From positions 7,317,058 through 7,381,057 of the forward strand of contig NC_063062.1 of assembly GCF_018812025.1 (NCBI RefSeq): 64,000 nt of DNA. Reading direction: 5' to 3'. A model generated the notes under the pieces. That model searched no databases, had not been told where the DNA came from, and was given only the letters and a program-made list of their open reading frames with translations. This document shows, piece by piece, positions 25,100-36,784 of the stretch (position 1 is the first letter of the stretch; each line of letters starts with the position of its first letter). The stretch comes from Megalobrama amblycephala (Eukaryota > Chordata > Actinopteri > Cypriniformes > Xenocyprididae). A program made the position numbers and the translations under genes.

Positions 25100-25357
25100 T
25101 GTCAAACGGCGATGGAAAACGCGACAACTGGAGTGAAGAAAAGACCGTCATTCTTACCTTTATAGTTCGAAAAGTTAACTCAGAAAAAAGCTTGATATTA
25201 GGTAGGCTACTGTCAGCAATGTGTAATATGAGGACGCAGCTTTTATAGAATCAGGTCACGTGCTGCGTTTGTCCAGTCAGTGACACTGACACCGCAAATA
25301 TGCAGATAAGGGGTTTAGAATGACGCAGGGTTAACTATTTCAAATGTAAAAAGCCCT

Positions 25358-26667
25358 TTTGTGTACAGAATTTAAAAAGAATAACTGTAGTTTATTTACT
25401 ACTGTATAACCACAATCAAGTTTACCTATGTGCTACATAACATAACACAAATTAAGCTAAAACGCTCTTTCAAATGTAATTATGCTTATTATTATAGACT
25501 GTGTCTTTTTAACAAAACAGGCCAAGTGCGATTAATGATGCACTAAACTTTTTTGTCAATTTTCTGTTGATCATGACAGCATTAAATTTGAAGATTATTT
25601 ATAAGAAAACGTTTGATTCAGAGATATACAACATTAGTACATCTATATTCCTTCATCAGAACTTGCAAATGTTCACTTGGAGCTCTTCATGCATACCAAT
25701 TCATGCCTGCTGTGAGTCTGTTTAAATTTAATTTTGGTGTGTTTAATTCAAATGTATTTAGGGCATGTATTAATGATGAAAACCAAGGATAAAGTGATTA
25801 ATACACACTCCGTTTATTTTAGCTAAGAAAGAATAACAACCTTTGGTCTCTCAAGAACTTGGAAAGTTCAACCTTCATCATTTTCCCCTCAGAGGCATTT
25901 AGCCCAAAAACATTCAGAATTGGGATCCATTATTTACATCGCCTAACTAACATAGAGCTTTGAAGAGCTTTCAAGAAGCACTTAAGAGTTATTTTCCTCA
26001 AATTGAGGGAAATCTTGTTAGCATTTGCCAGTTCATCCAGGACACGAATGGTCTTTTTCAGGGTAACTGCGGACATTTCTAGTTTCTCATGAAGTGTTGT
26101 TAAGTACATTCATTTCCTTTAAACTGCACAGTAATTATAATGGTTTATATACTTTTAAGGCCTACAGAGTGTGAAAACTTAGTAAAACATTGATGCATCT
26201 GGAAGAACTGTTCCGTCTCAGATGTTTTATTAAAACTAAAGACCATCTTTTCAGAAACTTATGGTCATGGGTGTTTATTTCTTTAAAAACCCTGTCACAC
26301 ATCTCTGTGCAGAACCAGAAAGTTTCAGTGTTCTTCGCTGTGGTGTTTTCACCCTTCATGGAAGGCCTCCATTATGTCATCCCATTATATCATCTCCAGA
26401 CATCACTGATCTGTGCTGACAATGGAAAAGTCTTTGTCAGGTTTGCGAATGTGTAAATTTTGATGTCAGCCTCATAAAGCTTGGGTACAGTCTGAGTTTA
26501 ATAAAGTAGTACCCATAATAGTTCTGTGTTACATTTCATCTGATCTCAATTTTAGATGTGTGTCACGAGCACCAGAACATATACAGACACATAAAATACG
26601 TATGGACATACCGTTATTAGTAAACATTTCCATATTGATTTTGCTAATAAAGTGCTCCTCACTTAGT
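25358..26667. other. No gene seen
   Basis: AT-rich DNA. ORFs at 26162-26456 on opposite strands shadow each other and show no domain. Confidence 0.55.
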
Positions 26668-27523
26668 ACACTCTAAAACTAATTCAGGGGACCTTTAGTC
26701 ATTACTTAAATATACATATATTGTTGTGAAATAAAAAATCAAGTTCTAAAATACTGTTAGACTTTTTACTTGTAATTGTTATATTATTGAGCTTGGATGA
26801 CACACAAATTATGCCTATTGATTCGATATACTATCATGACTTGTCATAGTTTAACATTTTCAATTAATCAAAAATGTATTTAATTTTAAGTTCTGTTAAT
26901 GTAAAATACAATCTGATGACGTGTAAATGTGTTTCATTGTTTTGAGTTGTATGAACACTTCTTTTAATTTAGACGAACTTAAGTTAAGTGAAACTGGGCT
27001 GGGATTTATATTTCCCATCATGCTTTGCCCATGGCACTTGAAACGGAGAGTAAATGCTAAAATTAAGTGTTATATAATGTTTTTTTGCACAAGATTAATG
27101 GTAAGGGAGATTTAGCAGTAATTACTGTTTTGTTATGCTAATTTAGAAGAATTTTTGTTAATGTGGGTTTTTGGAGATTTACCATCATGGTGACAAGCGG
27201 TGCATGCTTGGTAAGTTCATGTTACTTAGAAATGCGTTTTATTGTGGCAAAAAAATGTCTTCACCTTACTTAAAACATTATGTTGGATCAACTTAAATAG
27301 TTGCATTCATGTTGACAATTATTAAGTTAATGTTACTTAGAAATGTGTTTTTATTGTGGCAAAAAAAAACGTCTTCACCTTACTTAAAACATTATGTTGG
27401 ATCAACTCAAAATATTGCTTTGAATTAATGTAATCCTCCCAATTGGCTTAAGTTAAAAATTCTAGTGGAAAACGTTAACATATTTTTTTTTGTTGAACCA
27501 ATGTTTTATTTTTTAGAATGTGT
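26668..27523. repeat. ACACTCTAAAA-ended element with internal direct repeat
   Basis: Ends ACACTCTAAAACT and TTTTTTAGAATGTGT are imperfect inverted copies. Inside, two direct copies of about 80 bp (about 27217-27300 and 27327-27411) share GTTACTTAGAAATG, GTCTTCACCTTACTTAAAAC and TTATGTTGGATCAACT. Confidence 0.6.
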
Positions 27524-27812
27524 TTGCAGGACAATAAGCTCAACCAACTGAACTGCAAAACATTTCGTGAAGTACTTTAATCATTTAATGAAATGAAGAT
27601 GGCAAAACCCAGCTATGCTATCAAAACTTTAGCATATTTATACAATATTTATAGAACATTTTTCTGAAACATTTTAGACCAGAGAACACTGAAAAGTAAC
27701 ATTCCCATAATACTTGCAAAGACATTTTGAATGTTCTGAGAAAATCCAGAAATAGAGTTTTTGTAAATTAATGGGAATGTTAGGAAAATGTTCTTAGAAC
27801 ATATTTTTTCTT

Positions 27813-28039
27813 ACACTAAAAAAAATTATTTGTTTAACATAAAACATAAGTTACCTGGTTGCCTTAAAATTTTGAGTTCATTGAAATTAAAAATTTGAGT
27901 TAATACAATGAAGGCGATTGGTTTAATCAACAGAAATTCAAAATATTATGTTATCTGAACCACGTTAATTATTGAAGTTGATTTGACAAAAGAAAAAAAT
28001 GTTGTGATAACAAATCATGAAAATAATTTTTTACAGTGT
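27813..28039. mobile_element. CACTGTAAAA-type MITE, 227 bp
   Basis: Ends ACACTAAAAAAAATT and TTTTTTACAGTGT. Sequence includes AAGTTACCTGGTTGCCTTAA and AACAAATCATGAAAAT. Inverted relative of the copy at 29921. Confidence 0.75.
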
Positions 28040-28764
28040 AGCTATGAACTTGGTTACAAGTCAAATATCTTTCGCTGTATATACTTCTAGCACAGTTTGA
28101 GAAATATATGTAGTGTATATAGTTCTGCTGAATATTTTATGTCCATGTATTTATTTATTTGGTAAGTATCCAGCTATTAAATTAGCAGGATACTGTAAGA
28201 CATTTTTACAAAATAAACTCTGTCAGGATGTATTTTGTGATAATGACTGGCTGACTGTACTGTTTAACGCCTAGACTATTTTAAATAAACAATTTTCTCA
28301 TTTATCATATTTTGTGTGTGGCATTGAAAAACAAACCACATGTAAAATATAAACATTTCCTCCACTTTACAACATTTCTGAATATAATAAACACAGAAAC
28401 AGTTCAACTTCGTACAGACCAAAGGAAAGATCTTTGACTAACCAACCAATTATTCATTCCAAACATTGGTTTTGCCCAGCACAACTCACTGAGACTCATG
28501 GGAGAGGAGTGCTGTTGCAGAATGCTTATGTCTGAGATCTGAACTCCTCTCCTTACTGGGTGGGCAGCACTGTAAGATGTGGCTTTGATGATTTATTTCC
28601 CTTTTGTCCCTCTGAGTCAGCAGGGGCAGACCACACTGTGACTTAAATCAGCCGGTAAACCTGGACATCACTGACATGTTGACTGGACCACAAGCAGACA
28701 CAGAGTGAATGAAAGAGTGAATCAGTCCCCTCATCTTGACTGGCACAGTAACATTTTATTTTGG

Positions 28765-28825
28765 AAACAGCTTGAGGGTTAGTAAATGATGACAGAATTT
28801 TCATTTTTGGGTGAACTATCCCTTT
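28765..28825. repeat. Truncated end of a TTAA-type GGTTCACCC element
   Basis: Right end only: AATTTTCATTTTTGGGTGAA, then CTATCCCT and TTAA at 28824-28827. No matching left end nearby. Confidence 0.65.
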
Positions 28826-28857
28826 AAAGTATAGTCAGCCAATTCATTTTGACTTTT

Positions 28858-29478
28858 GCTGTGTTCACACCATGTCATAATTACCATAATTTCGAGATGA
28901 CAACTTCTATTCAGAGCTGTTCATGTCCTCGGACTGGGAATTATGCGTTTCTATGGTAATGCCAAAGCCACTTGAAGGCAGCCCTGCAACCTTAGCCAAA
29001 ATAAAAAAAACGCAACGCCTGCTGTTGCGGTACACAAGGAACTGGACAAGAGACTGTTTTTTTAATGGATGTCATTGGAGGAGAGGATTCTTATATATGC
29101 ATAGACAATTGCACGATTCAGTTTACGGCACTTTTCATTAATTTCAATGGAATCCACAAACATTGATTGACTGTCACACAACTCTGAACGAAATTCAATG
29201 ACGTCAAGGCTGTAATGTGATTGGTTATGAAGGCAAACGTGATCCAAGTTAGCTGTTCTACACTGGTAGAGCCTCATATCTCCCAATAATAAGACCATCT
29301 CTGGCAATTCTATCAACGCCTAAACGGTCATTTGGTACAGCAGTCACGTGGTACAAGTAGGAGCTCTCAGAAAATTCCCAGCTAACAAGTTGTAATTACG
29401 AGTTCTACGAGGCCTTGAACACTTTTTACAAGTTGAAATCTCATAATTACGGTAATTACGCCATGAAATGAACACACC
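28858..29478. repeat. Foldback GTGTTCACACCATG / GAAATGAACACACC, 621 bp
   Basis: Left GCTGTGTTCACACCATG with CATAATTACCATAATTTCGA; right, inverted, TCATAATTACGGTAATTACG and GAACACACC. Short ORFs only. Confidence 0.65.
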
Positions 29479-29920
29479 TCTAATCTCGGCTTCTTTCTTC
29501 TTCATTTCAGACTACACGATATGAGCCCGATTATGACATGATCTGTTTGACGTTGAGTGTTGTTGTGATTTGTAAATAACAAAGGGCCTCGGGACGCAAG
29601 AATCAATCATTTTATCTTGTATAGTGTCATATTGGAGGACAATAAATGCCACATCTAAGGTTTCACGATGTCCTGACAGAAAGGCTGTGTCCGAAATCGC
29701 ATACTCTCTTGAGTGGGTACTTAGTGTATAGTATGAATGTAATCTGGACATACTACATCTGCCATGTTGTTACTGTCATGTGACCTACCAGCATCGGTTG
29801 CATCACTTTACTGCCATTCACAAATCTTCTCCCATGGCCTCATGGGATATTAAAGTGTCCATCGTATGGACACTTCAGAATCTTGCCAGAAGTACCAGGT
29901 TATCTGGGAACTTTTTGCCA

Positions 29921-30827
29921 ACACTGTAAAAAAAAAAAAAAAAATTCATGATTTGTTATCACAACATTTTATCTTTTCTCAAATCAATAATTAATGTGGT
30001 TCAGATAACATAATATTTTAAGTTTCTTTTGATTAAACCAATTGCCTTCATTGTATTAACTAAAATTTTTAATCTCAATGAACTCAAAATTTAAAGGCAA
30101 CCAGGTAACTTACTTTTTTAAAGGTCCCGTTCTTCGTGATCCCATGTTTCAAACTTTAGTTAGTGTGTAATGTTGTTGTTAGAGTATAAATAAAATCTGT
30201 AAAATTTTAAAGCTCAAAGTTCAATGCCAAGCGAGATATTTTATTTAACAGAAGTCGCCTACATCGAACGGCCAGTTTGGACTACATCCCTCTACTTCCT
30301 TCTTTAATGACGTCACTAAAACAGTTTTTTGACTAACCTCCGCCCACAGGAATACACAAGAGTTGCGTTTGTAGAGTGTGTTTGTCGCCATGTCGTCGAA
30401 ACGCTGTTATTTTCATCCCGCAGTCCAATCACCGGGTCTGATTCCGGCTCAAATTGATAGGGTAAAATTAAAGACATGTTTACAATAACACTGAGCGCGT
30501 GCATCTCCACGTTATGGTAAGAGGCGTGACCTTTCCGGGCAAGATGCGCTAAACTGCTGTCGAATCACAACACAGGAATCGCTGGCACAATCAGAACTCG
30601 TTACGTATTTCTGAAGGAGGGACTTCATAGAACAAGGAAGTCATCAGCCCGTTTTTATGACAGTGGAAACAGCGGTATACAGATAAGTAAATTATTTGAA
30701 AAATACTGTGTTTTTTTACACGTGAAACATGAACACGTTATATTGCACACTATAAACACAATCAAAGCTTCAAAAAACCACGAAAAACGGGACCTTTAAG
30801 TTAAACCAACCATTCTTTTTACTGTGT
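29921..30827. mobile_element. CACTGTAAAA-type MITE, split by the AGGTCCCG element
   Basis: Starts ACACTGTAAAAA and ends TTTTTACTGTGT. The left part (29945-30110) is the reverse complement of the copy at 27813-28039, and the right remnant is 30800-30827. It lies inside the element at 29683-30926. Confidence 0.75.
30122..30795. mobile_element. TTAA-type element AGGTCCCG, 674 bp
   Basis: TTAA on both sides (30118-30121, 30796-30799). Ends AGGTCCCGTTCTTCGTG and CACGAAAAACGGGACCT. It is GC-richer than its surroundings, with no convincing ORF. It interrupts the older CACTGTAAAA element at 29921-30827. Confidence 0.88.
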
Positions 30828-31018
30828 ACTCTTTTATGAGTGCTGTTAATTCGGATATACTTCTTTTGTCACATACTGTTTTTTGCCTACTATATATTAG
30901 GGAAGTATGTGATTACAGATGCAGCCAAAGACTAGCATGTTTACTTTTTTTCAGTCCTCCACAAAGGTTTCTTTGACCAATAGGAGCACAGAAGCTCTTC
31001 AGCTTTCAAACATGTTAA

Positions 31019-31634
31019 AGGATTAGTTCACTTTCAAATTACCCCAAGCTTAGGTGTATATGACTTTCTGATGAACACAATCGGAGATATATTAATAAAT
31101 ATCCTGACGCATCCGAGCTTCATAATGTCAGTGAACAGGGGTCATGAGTATGAATACTCCTTCTGTAATTCAACTTACAAAAAAAACGGAACTGGTGTTG
31201 CGTCAGTTACACTTTTTCCATAAGTTGAACAGGAAAGGTGTAGGATGTAGTGTAAGCGTTTTGAACTGCGAGAGTTTTACACTTTCTTCGTAAGTTGAAT
31301 ATGGAAAGTGGTCTGGCGGAGGCTAGATATTTTACTTCATAACTTGTTAAATATGGATATTTTTTTACAGAAACGTATCGCTTCTCTTCAGAAGGCCTTT
31401 ATTAACCCCTCGGATCCATGTGGAGTATGTTTATGTTGGATGAATGTGAATGGAGGCACTTTCTTCATCTTCATACTCGTGACCCCTGTTCACTGCCCTT
31501 ATAAAGCTCGGATGCGTCAGGATATTAATATATCACAGATTGTGTTCATCAGAAGAAGAAAGTCATATACACTTAGGATAGCTTGAGGCTGAGTAAAGCT
31601 TGGGGTAATTTTCAATTGAAAGTGAGCTAATCCT
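31019..31634. mobile_element. TTAA-type foldback MITE AGGATTAGTTCACTTTC, 616 bp
   Basis: TTAA on both sides (31015-31018, 31635-31638). Ends AGGATTAGTTCACTTTCAAA and TTGAAAGTGAGCTAATCCT. The arms carry inverted 'gacgcatccgagctt' and 'gtcatgagtatgaa' blocks. Non-coding. Confidence 0.9.
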
Positions 31635-31638
31635 TTAA

Positions 31639-32842
31639 GTATACAAGAGCTATGTGTATTTTACTGTACATAGCTATGGACAACCAGTGCAGTGGAAAAA
31701 TGCACCACAAAACATGCCACTTCCTCACTGGTCACTGTCTCAACCACCATAATGAAGCATTGCAATATAAAACATTCTTCAAGAGTGTATCTTTCCCTAA
31801 GGCTTGATTTTTTTATTTTTTTTTTAAATGCGCTGCTTCGTCTGGCCCTAAGTACTGGCGCCTATCACACAGCTGTGAAAACAGTCTGTTTAAGTGGATT
31901 TCACAATTTGCAGCAGAAAATCATTTCATATTTCTCACACCTGCTTATGTATGTTCCTTTGTGAGTGTATGTGAAATTGTGTGTATATTTGTGCCAGCAT
32001 TTCCCTGGAAGCGAACCAGATAGACAGATGAAAGGTCTGTTCTAGTGGAGCTAAGAGGTGAAAGAGCGAACCATTGAGATGCTGTCCTGATGTTATGAAA
32101 GACCTTGCAAGTGTGCACAGGACAGAAAGAGTCAATTGGCTTGTAGTTAGAGTGCAGTAAGCATATTTTCTTGTCTAAAGAAAGATTAATATTAATAGGT
32201 CTGCTATGAAAATTACTTTTCTTCCAGTAAAGATAATATGATAAACCTTTGCCAGTTGGGTGAAACTCAGTGCATACAGTCAAGATATGGTTTTGCACCC
32301 TGAAAACAGTTTCACACATCATAATACAACTCAAAATAGATTACCAGACACAAAAAGGTTGTTTTACAGCATGTAAGTCCTTTATACAGCACTGCAAATC
32401 CTGTATTTGTTTTATTTTCCAAATATAATATCTCAAAATTCCTGAAACAAGACCCATTTATTTATACTTAAATATAAATGTATAAGTTTGTTTATACTTA
32501 AAACAAGCGGAAAAAATCTGCCAGAGCAGTAAAACAAAATAATTAATATTCAAGATAAAATCTATGAAAGTCTTAATGTCTTTTACAAGTTTTTCTCTCA
32601 AATAAATTTACCTTTTTGTTAGGATATTTAGATATTTTTACTGGATATTTTTACTGCTGCATTGTTTGGCATCCACAAACAGCCTAATTAACTATATTAC
32701 TTGCCATTAAAATTATTATGATTTTTATCATTATAAATTTGGTCTTTTATCGTATTGCTGTTGCCAACGTTTTATATAACAGCACTTGTGCCTAAGAACA
32801 CCCCTTAACCCTGGTAAATCACTAGTCCCAAGTAGCTTATCA
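31639..32842. other. No gene seen
   Basis: Contains a 129-codon minus ORF (31945-32334) without recognisable motif; otherwise AT-rich. Confidence 0.5.
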
Positions 32843-32850
32843 CTTTATTT

Positions 32851-34410
32851 GGTAACACTTTACTGTTCCGTCATTAATGAATAAGGAACAAATGAGTAAT
32901 GCAATATTAACAGTAACTACTATTAACTAACACGAAACTTTGATTAATTCATACGTAATAGCGATCAGTTGAATGTGTAGTTCACTGTCAGCTTATCAAA
33001 AACTATTTTTTTAATACATCCCAGAGGACTACTAAGAACTACTATTTACAGGTTCATAATTAATTAGAGTAATGCACAATGTATAATTAATTCAAGAATG
33101 ACCTATAACAAGACTCAAGAACAAATGAGAATTACTAATGGAGCAGCTATTCTATGAAAAGCAAAGCATAAGCTCCCAGTAACTACATTGTAGCTTTTAA
33201 TTTCATAAGGTTTTGGATAGTAACACAGTGTTAAACTTTAAAGGAATTATTAATTATTTGGAACAATTAAAGCACAGACCACGGTACGTACCTACTAATA
33301 CCAGATCCGTCAGAAGCAATTACTATCCAAAACCTTACAAAAACAGTAAACGTGAATGACTTGTAGAGCAGGAGTTCACTGTGGGGCAGCACCTGTTAAT
33401 TCAGAACCATACACTCGAGTCGAATGAAACAGCTGTAAATGTGAGATTTTACAAACAAATCTTTAGTCATCCACTAGAGGGGGCTATTTTCCCAGCTAAT
33501 CATTTAAGCTGTTTATATTTTAATGTTTCAGTTTTTAACTAATGAGCAGCGTGATGCAACGCACAAAATCGCTGACCGTAAACTGCAATATCTTGTCCTT
33601 TTAACAGTTAAGGGGTTTTCCCATGACTGACAGCAATAGTCAAAGCATTTGTCAGTTGTGTCTTGTTCCGTGTTCACAACAATTCAGTCTTTTCAATATA
33701 AAAGTCTTCTCTACTGACTGACACACTCATAAAGCCTGACACACTCTTTGCCGCCATCTTATGGTGTAAAAATATAACTTCTGTTGCAGTTCACAGTCAG
33801 GGACTATTTTTTTCTGGCGGAAGGAATGCTTTTAGTGATTTTACTTTATGAAAGTTGCATTGATACATATATTTTTTGGCTGTAATATTTCTTTTGTGTG
33901 GTAGCCATTTTATAAAAGCAATAAAGTACTCGAGGCTGGTGCTGCATTGTGAATAAGTCACAGCTGAAGGGGTTGCTTCACGTCATGCCTAACAACGCCC
34001 TTCACTTATTGCTTACATATAGCAATGATGTTTGAACACATCAAGTTATATATGAATGATGTAATTAGATCTAATTATGAAATTAGATAAATGTAGGGGG
34101 GCACGTGTACTAAAAGGTTGAAAACCCCTGGTCTAGAGTTATTGTGCTTATCATGCATTACCATGATCTTCACTTTAGAATTAATTATACATTATTCACT
34201 TTAATTATGAACCTTTATGTAGTTCTTATTAGTCCTCTGGGAGGTATGAAAAAATAGTTGTTATTGATTGGCTAATAGTGAACTACCTAGCTAGTACTTA
34301 GGCCTACTAATTAATTTAGTTAGTTAATAGTTAGGATGTTAATATTAATTTACTCATTTGTTCCTGTGTAGTTATTCATCAATGACGGAACTGAATTTTA
34401 AAGTGTTACC
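32851..34410. mobile_element. Foldback hAT-type element, 1.56 kb
   Basis: Ends GGTAACACTTTACTGTTCCG and AAGTGTTACC with arms of inverted sequence (TCATTAATGAATAAGGAAC against the opposite strand of 34370-34390). Flanks ctttattt (32843-32850) and ctttattc (34411-34418) match 7 of 8. The interior (33200-34140) is a different, non-coding sequence, probably a further insertion. Confidence 0.8.
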
Positions 34411-34418
34411 CTTTATTC

Positions 34419-35424
34419 TAATATGGTGCAGTATAACCATAATCTGCTCTGAAATTAATGGCCCAGTTTCTTTAAGATTGAATCTTCTGAATCAGCCTGC
34501 TTTAGGCAGCAGTTCCTTGACCTTAATTTGAATCCTAACTAAGAAATTAGATCAAGCTATTGCTAGGTAAAGCCAGCAAAGACTTAGATTCAGTAACAGA
34601 AATTATACTAATTCGAGTTTAATACTACTGTGTGTGTGGTTTGGTTTATATATATATTACTAAGAGTGATGGCTTTATTTATTTTAATATGTACTGTCTG
34701 CTTGTTTCAGCATCAGAATTATAATTATGCAAATCAGTTAACGGCTCAAACACACCTAAAACATCACATTACCTTCATTTATTTCTTGGAAGGAAACAGC
34801 AGAACTCCTTTCTTCATTGTATGTATGTAGTCATGCATAGCTGAATGCAACATGTCTATGCAAATCTGTTCATTGAATACTAATTACAGTGTTTAGACAC
34901 TGATATCACCGCCACAGCATGATGTATGCTAGTGTTCATGTTGCATATTATTACACATACATTTACAGATTCAAAGGTTGATAATCAGTATATGAAACCT
35001 GTCTGATTAACCTGAAAGGAAAATTATGAGCAGAGGTTTTGCAAACCAACATGCCTTGGAAGAAGATTGTGCTAATGAATGCAAAGCTCTGTGGGACAGA
35101 TGACCCTTGGTTAGGTGTGACTGTTCTGTGGCTGAATGTATTGGCCCCGGTGTTATGTGATAGTTCTCCAGGCGGCTGTTAAATAAGGGATATCCTTTCA
35201 GGTCAGTGCGCCTGGTGATGGGCCTGTGGCCAGGAACCCAGCAGGAGATAAAATCAGAACAAGAGCTGTTTCCTTAAAGCCAACTGAGTGGTCAATCTCA
35301 GCACCTTTCTATCACAGAATAATGGCAAATAAAGATATTGAAGCTGGGCCTTAGATCAGCTGCCTCTCTACGGTGGAAAGTGTAGCAAGCGGGTATTTGC
35401 CGTTGACATTGTTGTCTATTTGCA
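34419..35424. other. No gene seen
   Basis: Complex non-repetitive sequence without exon signals I can support. Confidence 0.5.
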
Positions 35425-36780
35425 ACTTTGAATATACTTTTATTCAAGAAGGATGCATTAAAGGTGCCCTAGATTCAAAAATTGAATTTACCTCAGCATA
35501 GTTAAATAACAAGAGTTCAGTACATGGAAATGACATACCGTGAGTCTCAAACTCCATTGTTTCCTCCTTCTTATATAAATCTCATTTGTTTAAAAGACCT
35601 CCGAAGAACAGGCGAATCTCAACATAACACCGACTGTTACGTAACAGTCAGGATCATTAATATGTATGCCCCCAATATTTGCATATGCCAGCCCATGTTC
35701 CCAACATTATGAAAGGCATTAGACAAGGGCAGAACGTCTGGATCTGTGCACAGCCGAATCAACAGACTAGGTAAGCAAGCAAGGACAATAGTGAAACATG
35801 GCAGATGGAGCAATAATAACTGACATGATTCATGATATCATGATATTTTTAGTGATATTTGTAAATTGTCTTTATAAATGTTTCGTTAGCATGTTGCTAA
35901 TGTACTGTTAAATGTAGTTAAAGTTACCATCGTTTCTTACTGTATTCACAGAGACAAGAGCCGTCGCTATTTTCATTTTTAAACACTTGCAGTCTGTATA
36001 ATGCATAAACACAACTTCATTCTTTATAAATCTCTCCAATAGCATTAGCCGTTAGCCACGGAGCACAGCCTCAAACTCATTCAGAATCAATGTAAACATC
36101 ACAATAAACACTGTACTTAAGCGATTAGACATGCTGCATGACGAACACTTTGTAAAGATCCATTTTGAGGGTTATATTAGCTGTTTGAACTTTTTTTATG
36201 TTGTTTAAGGCAAGCACGAGCTCTTGGGGCGTGGAGCACGAGATTTAAAGGGCCACACACCCTGAATCGGCTCATTTCTAATTATGCCCCAAAATAGGCA
36301 TGTGAAAAAATGAATTAAAAAAAAATCTATGGGGTATTTTGAGCTGAAACTTCACAGACACATTCAGGGGACACCTTAGACTTATATTACATCTTTTTAA
36401 AAAAAAGTTCTAGGGCACCTTTAAATTCAAAAGTGACAGTAAAGACATTTATAATGTTACAGAAGACTTTTATTTTACAATAAATGCAGTTCTATTGAAC
36501 TTTCTATTCATCAAAAAATTCAGAATTACTTCTGAAGGATCATGTGAAGACTGGAGTAATTGCTGCTGAAAATTCAGCTTTGCCATCATAGGAATATGTT
36601 AAATCTTAAAAATATATATATTAAAATTGAAAACAGTTCTTTTAAATAGTAATACTATTTTTGCAATATTACTGTACTATTTTTTTTAATGAAATAAATA
36701 CCTTGGTGAGCTTAAGAGACTTCTTTCTAAAACATAAAAAAAATGTACAGACCTCAAACTTTTGAACTTTTGTTAGTGTA
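35425..36780. repeat. CAAAAGTTTGG-type repeat split by the AGGTGCCC element
   Basis: Left piece 'tattcaagaaggatgcatta' and right piece 'aaattcaaaagtgacagtaa' are adjacent in intact relatives (for example near 42125-42165). The right part runs to 'ctcaaacttttgaac' at about 36765. Confidence 0.75.
35462..36420. mobile_element. TTAA-type element AGGTGCCCTAGA, 959 bp
   Basis: TTAA on both sides (35458-35461, 36421-36424). Ends AGGTGCCCTAGA and TCTAGGGCACCT. It is inserted in an older CAAAAGTTTGG-type repeat whose text resumes in register on the other side. No transposase is seen. Confidence 0.9.
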
Positions 36781-36784
36781 TGTG

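Larger units (their letters stand above)
24121..25357. repeat. AGGGCTT-ended element hosting two TATAGACCTTAT copies
   Basis: Left AGGGCTTGTCACACTGTGCT with CCCCGGGTTA blocks, right GGGTTAAC...AAAAAGCCCT inverted. The middle is occupied by two direct copies of another element. Several GCGGTGTTAAC-type motifs; no convincing coding content. Confidence 0.65.
29683..30926. repeat. GGCTGTGTCCGAAATCGCAT-type repeat, outermost of a three-level nest
   Basis: Left end GGCTGTGTCCGAAATCGCAT (29683) and right end GTGATTACAGATGCAGCC (30926), joined by 'gtactcttttatgagtgctg' / 'cctactatatattagggaag' sequence. It is interrupted by the element at 29921-30827. The target duplication is not clear. Confidence 0.65.

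Noticed and set aside
31945..32334. 129-codon minus-strand ORF
   Set aside because: No recognisable motif, and a chance open frame of this length is expected somewhere in 64 kb of two-strand sequence.
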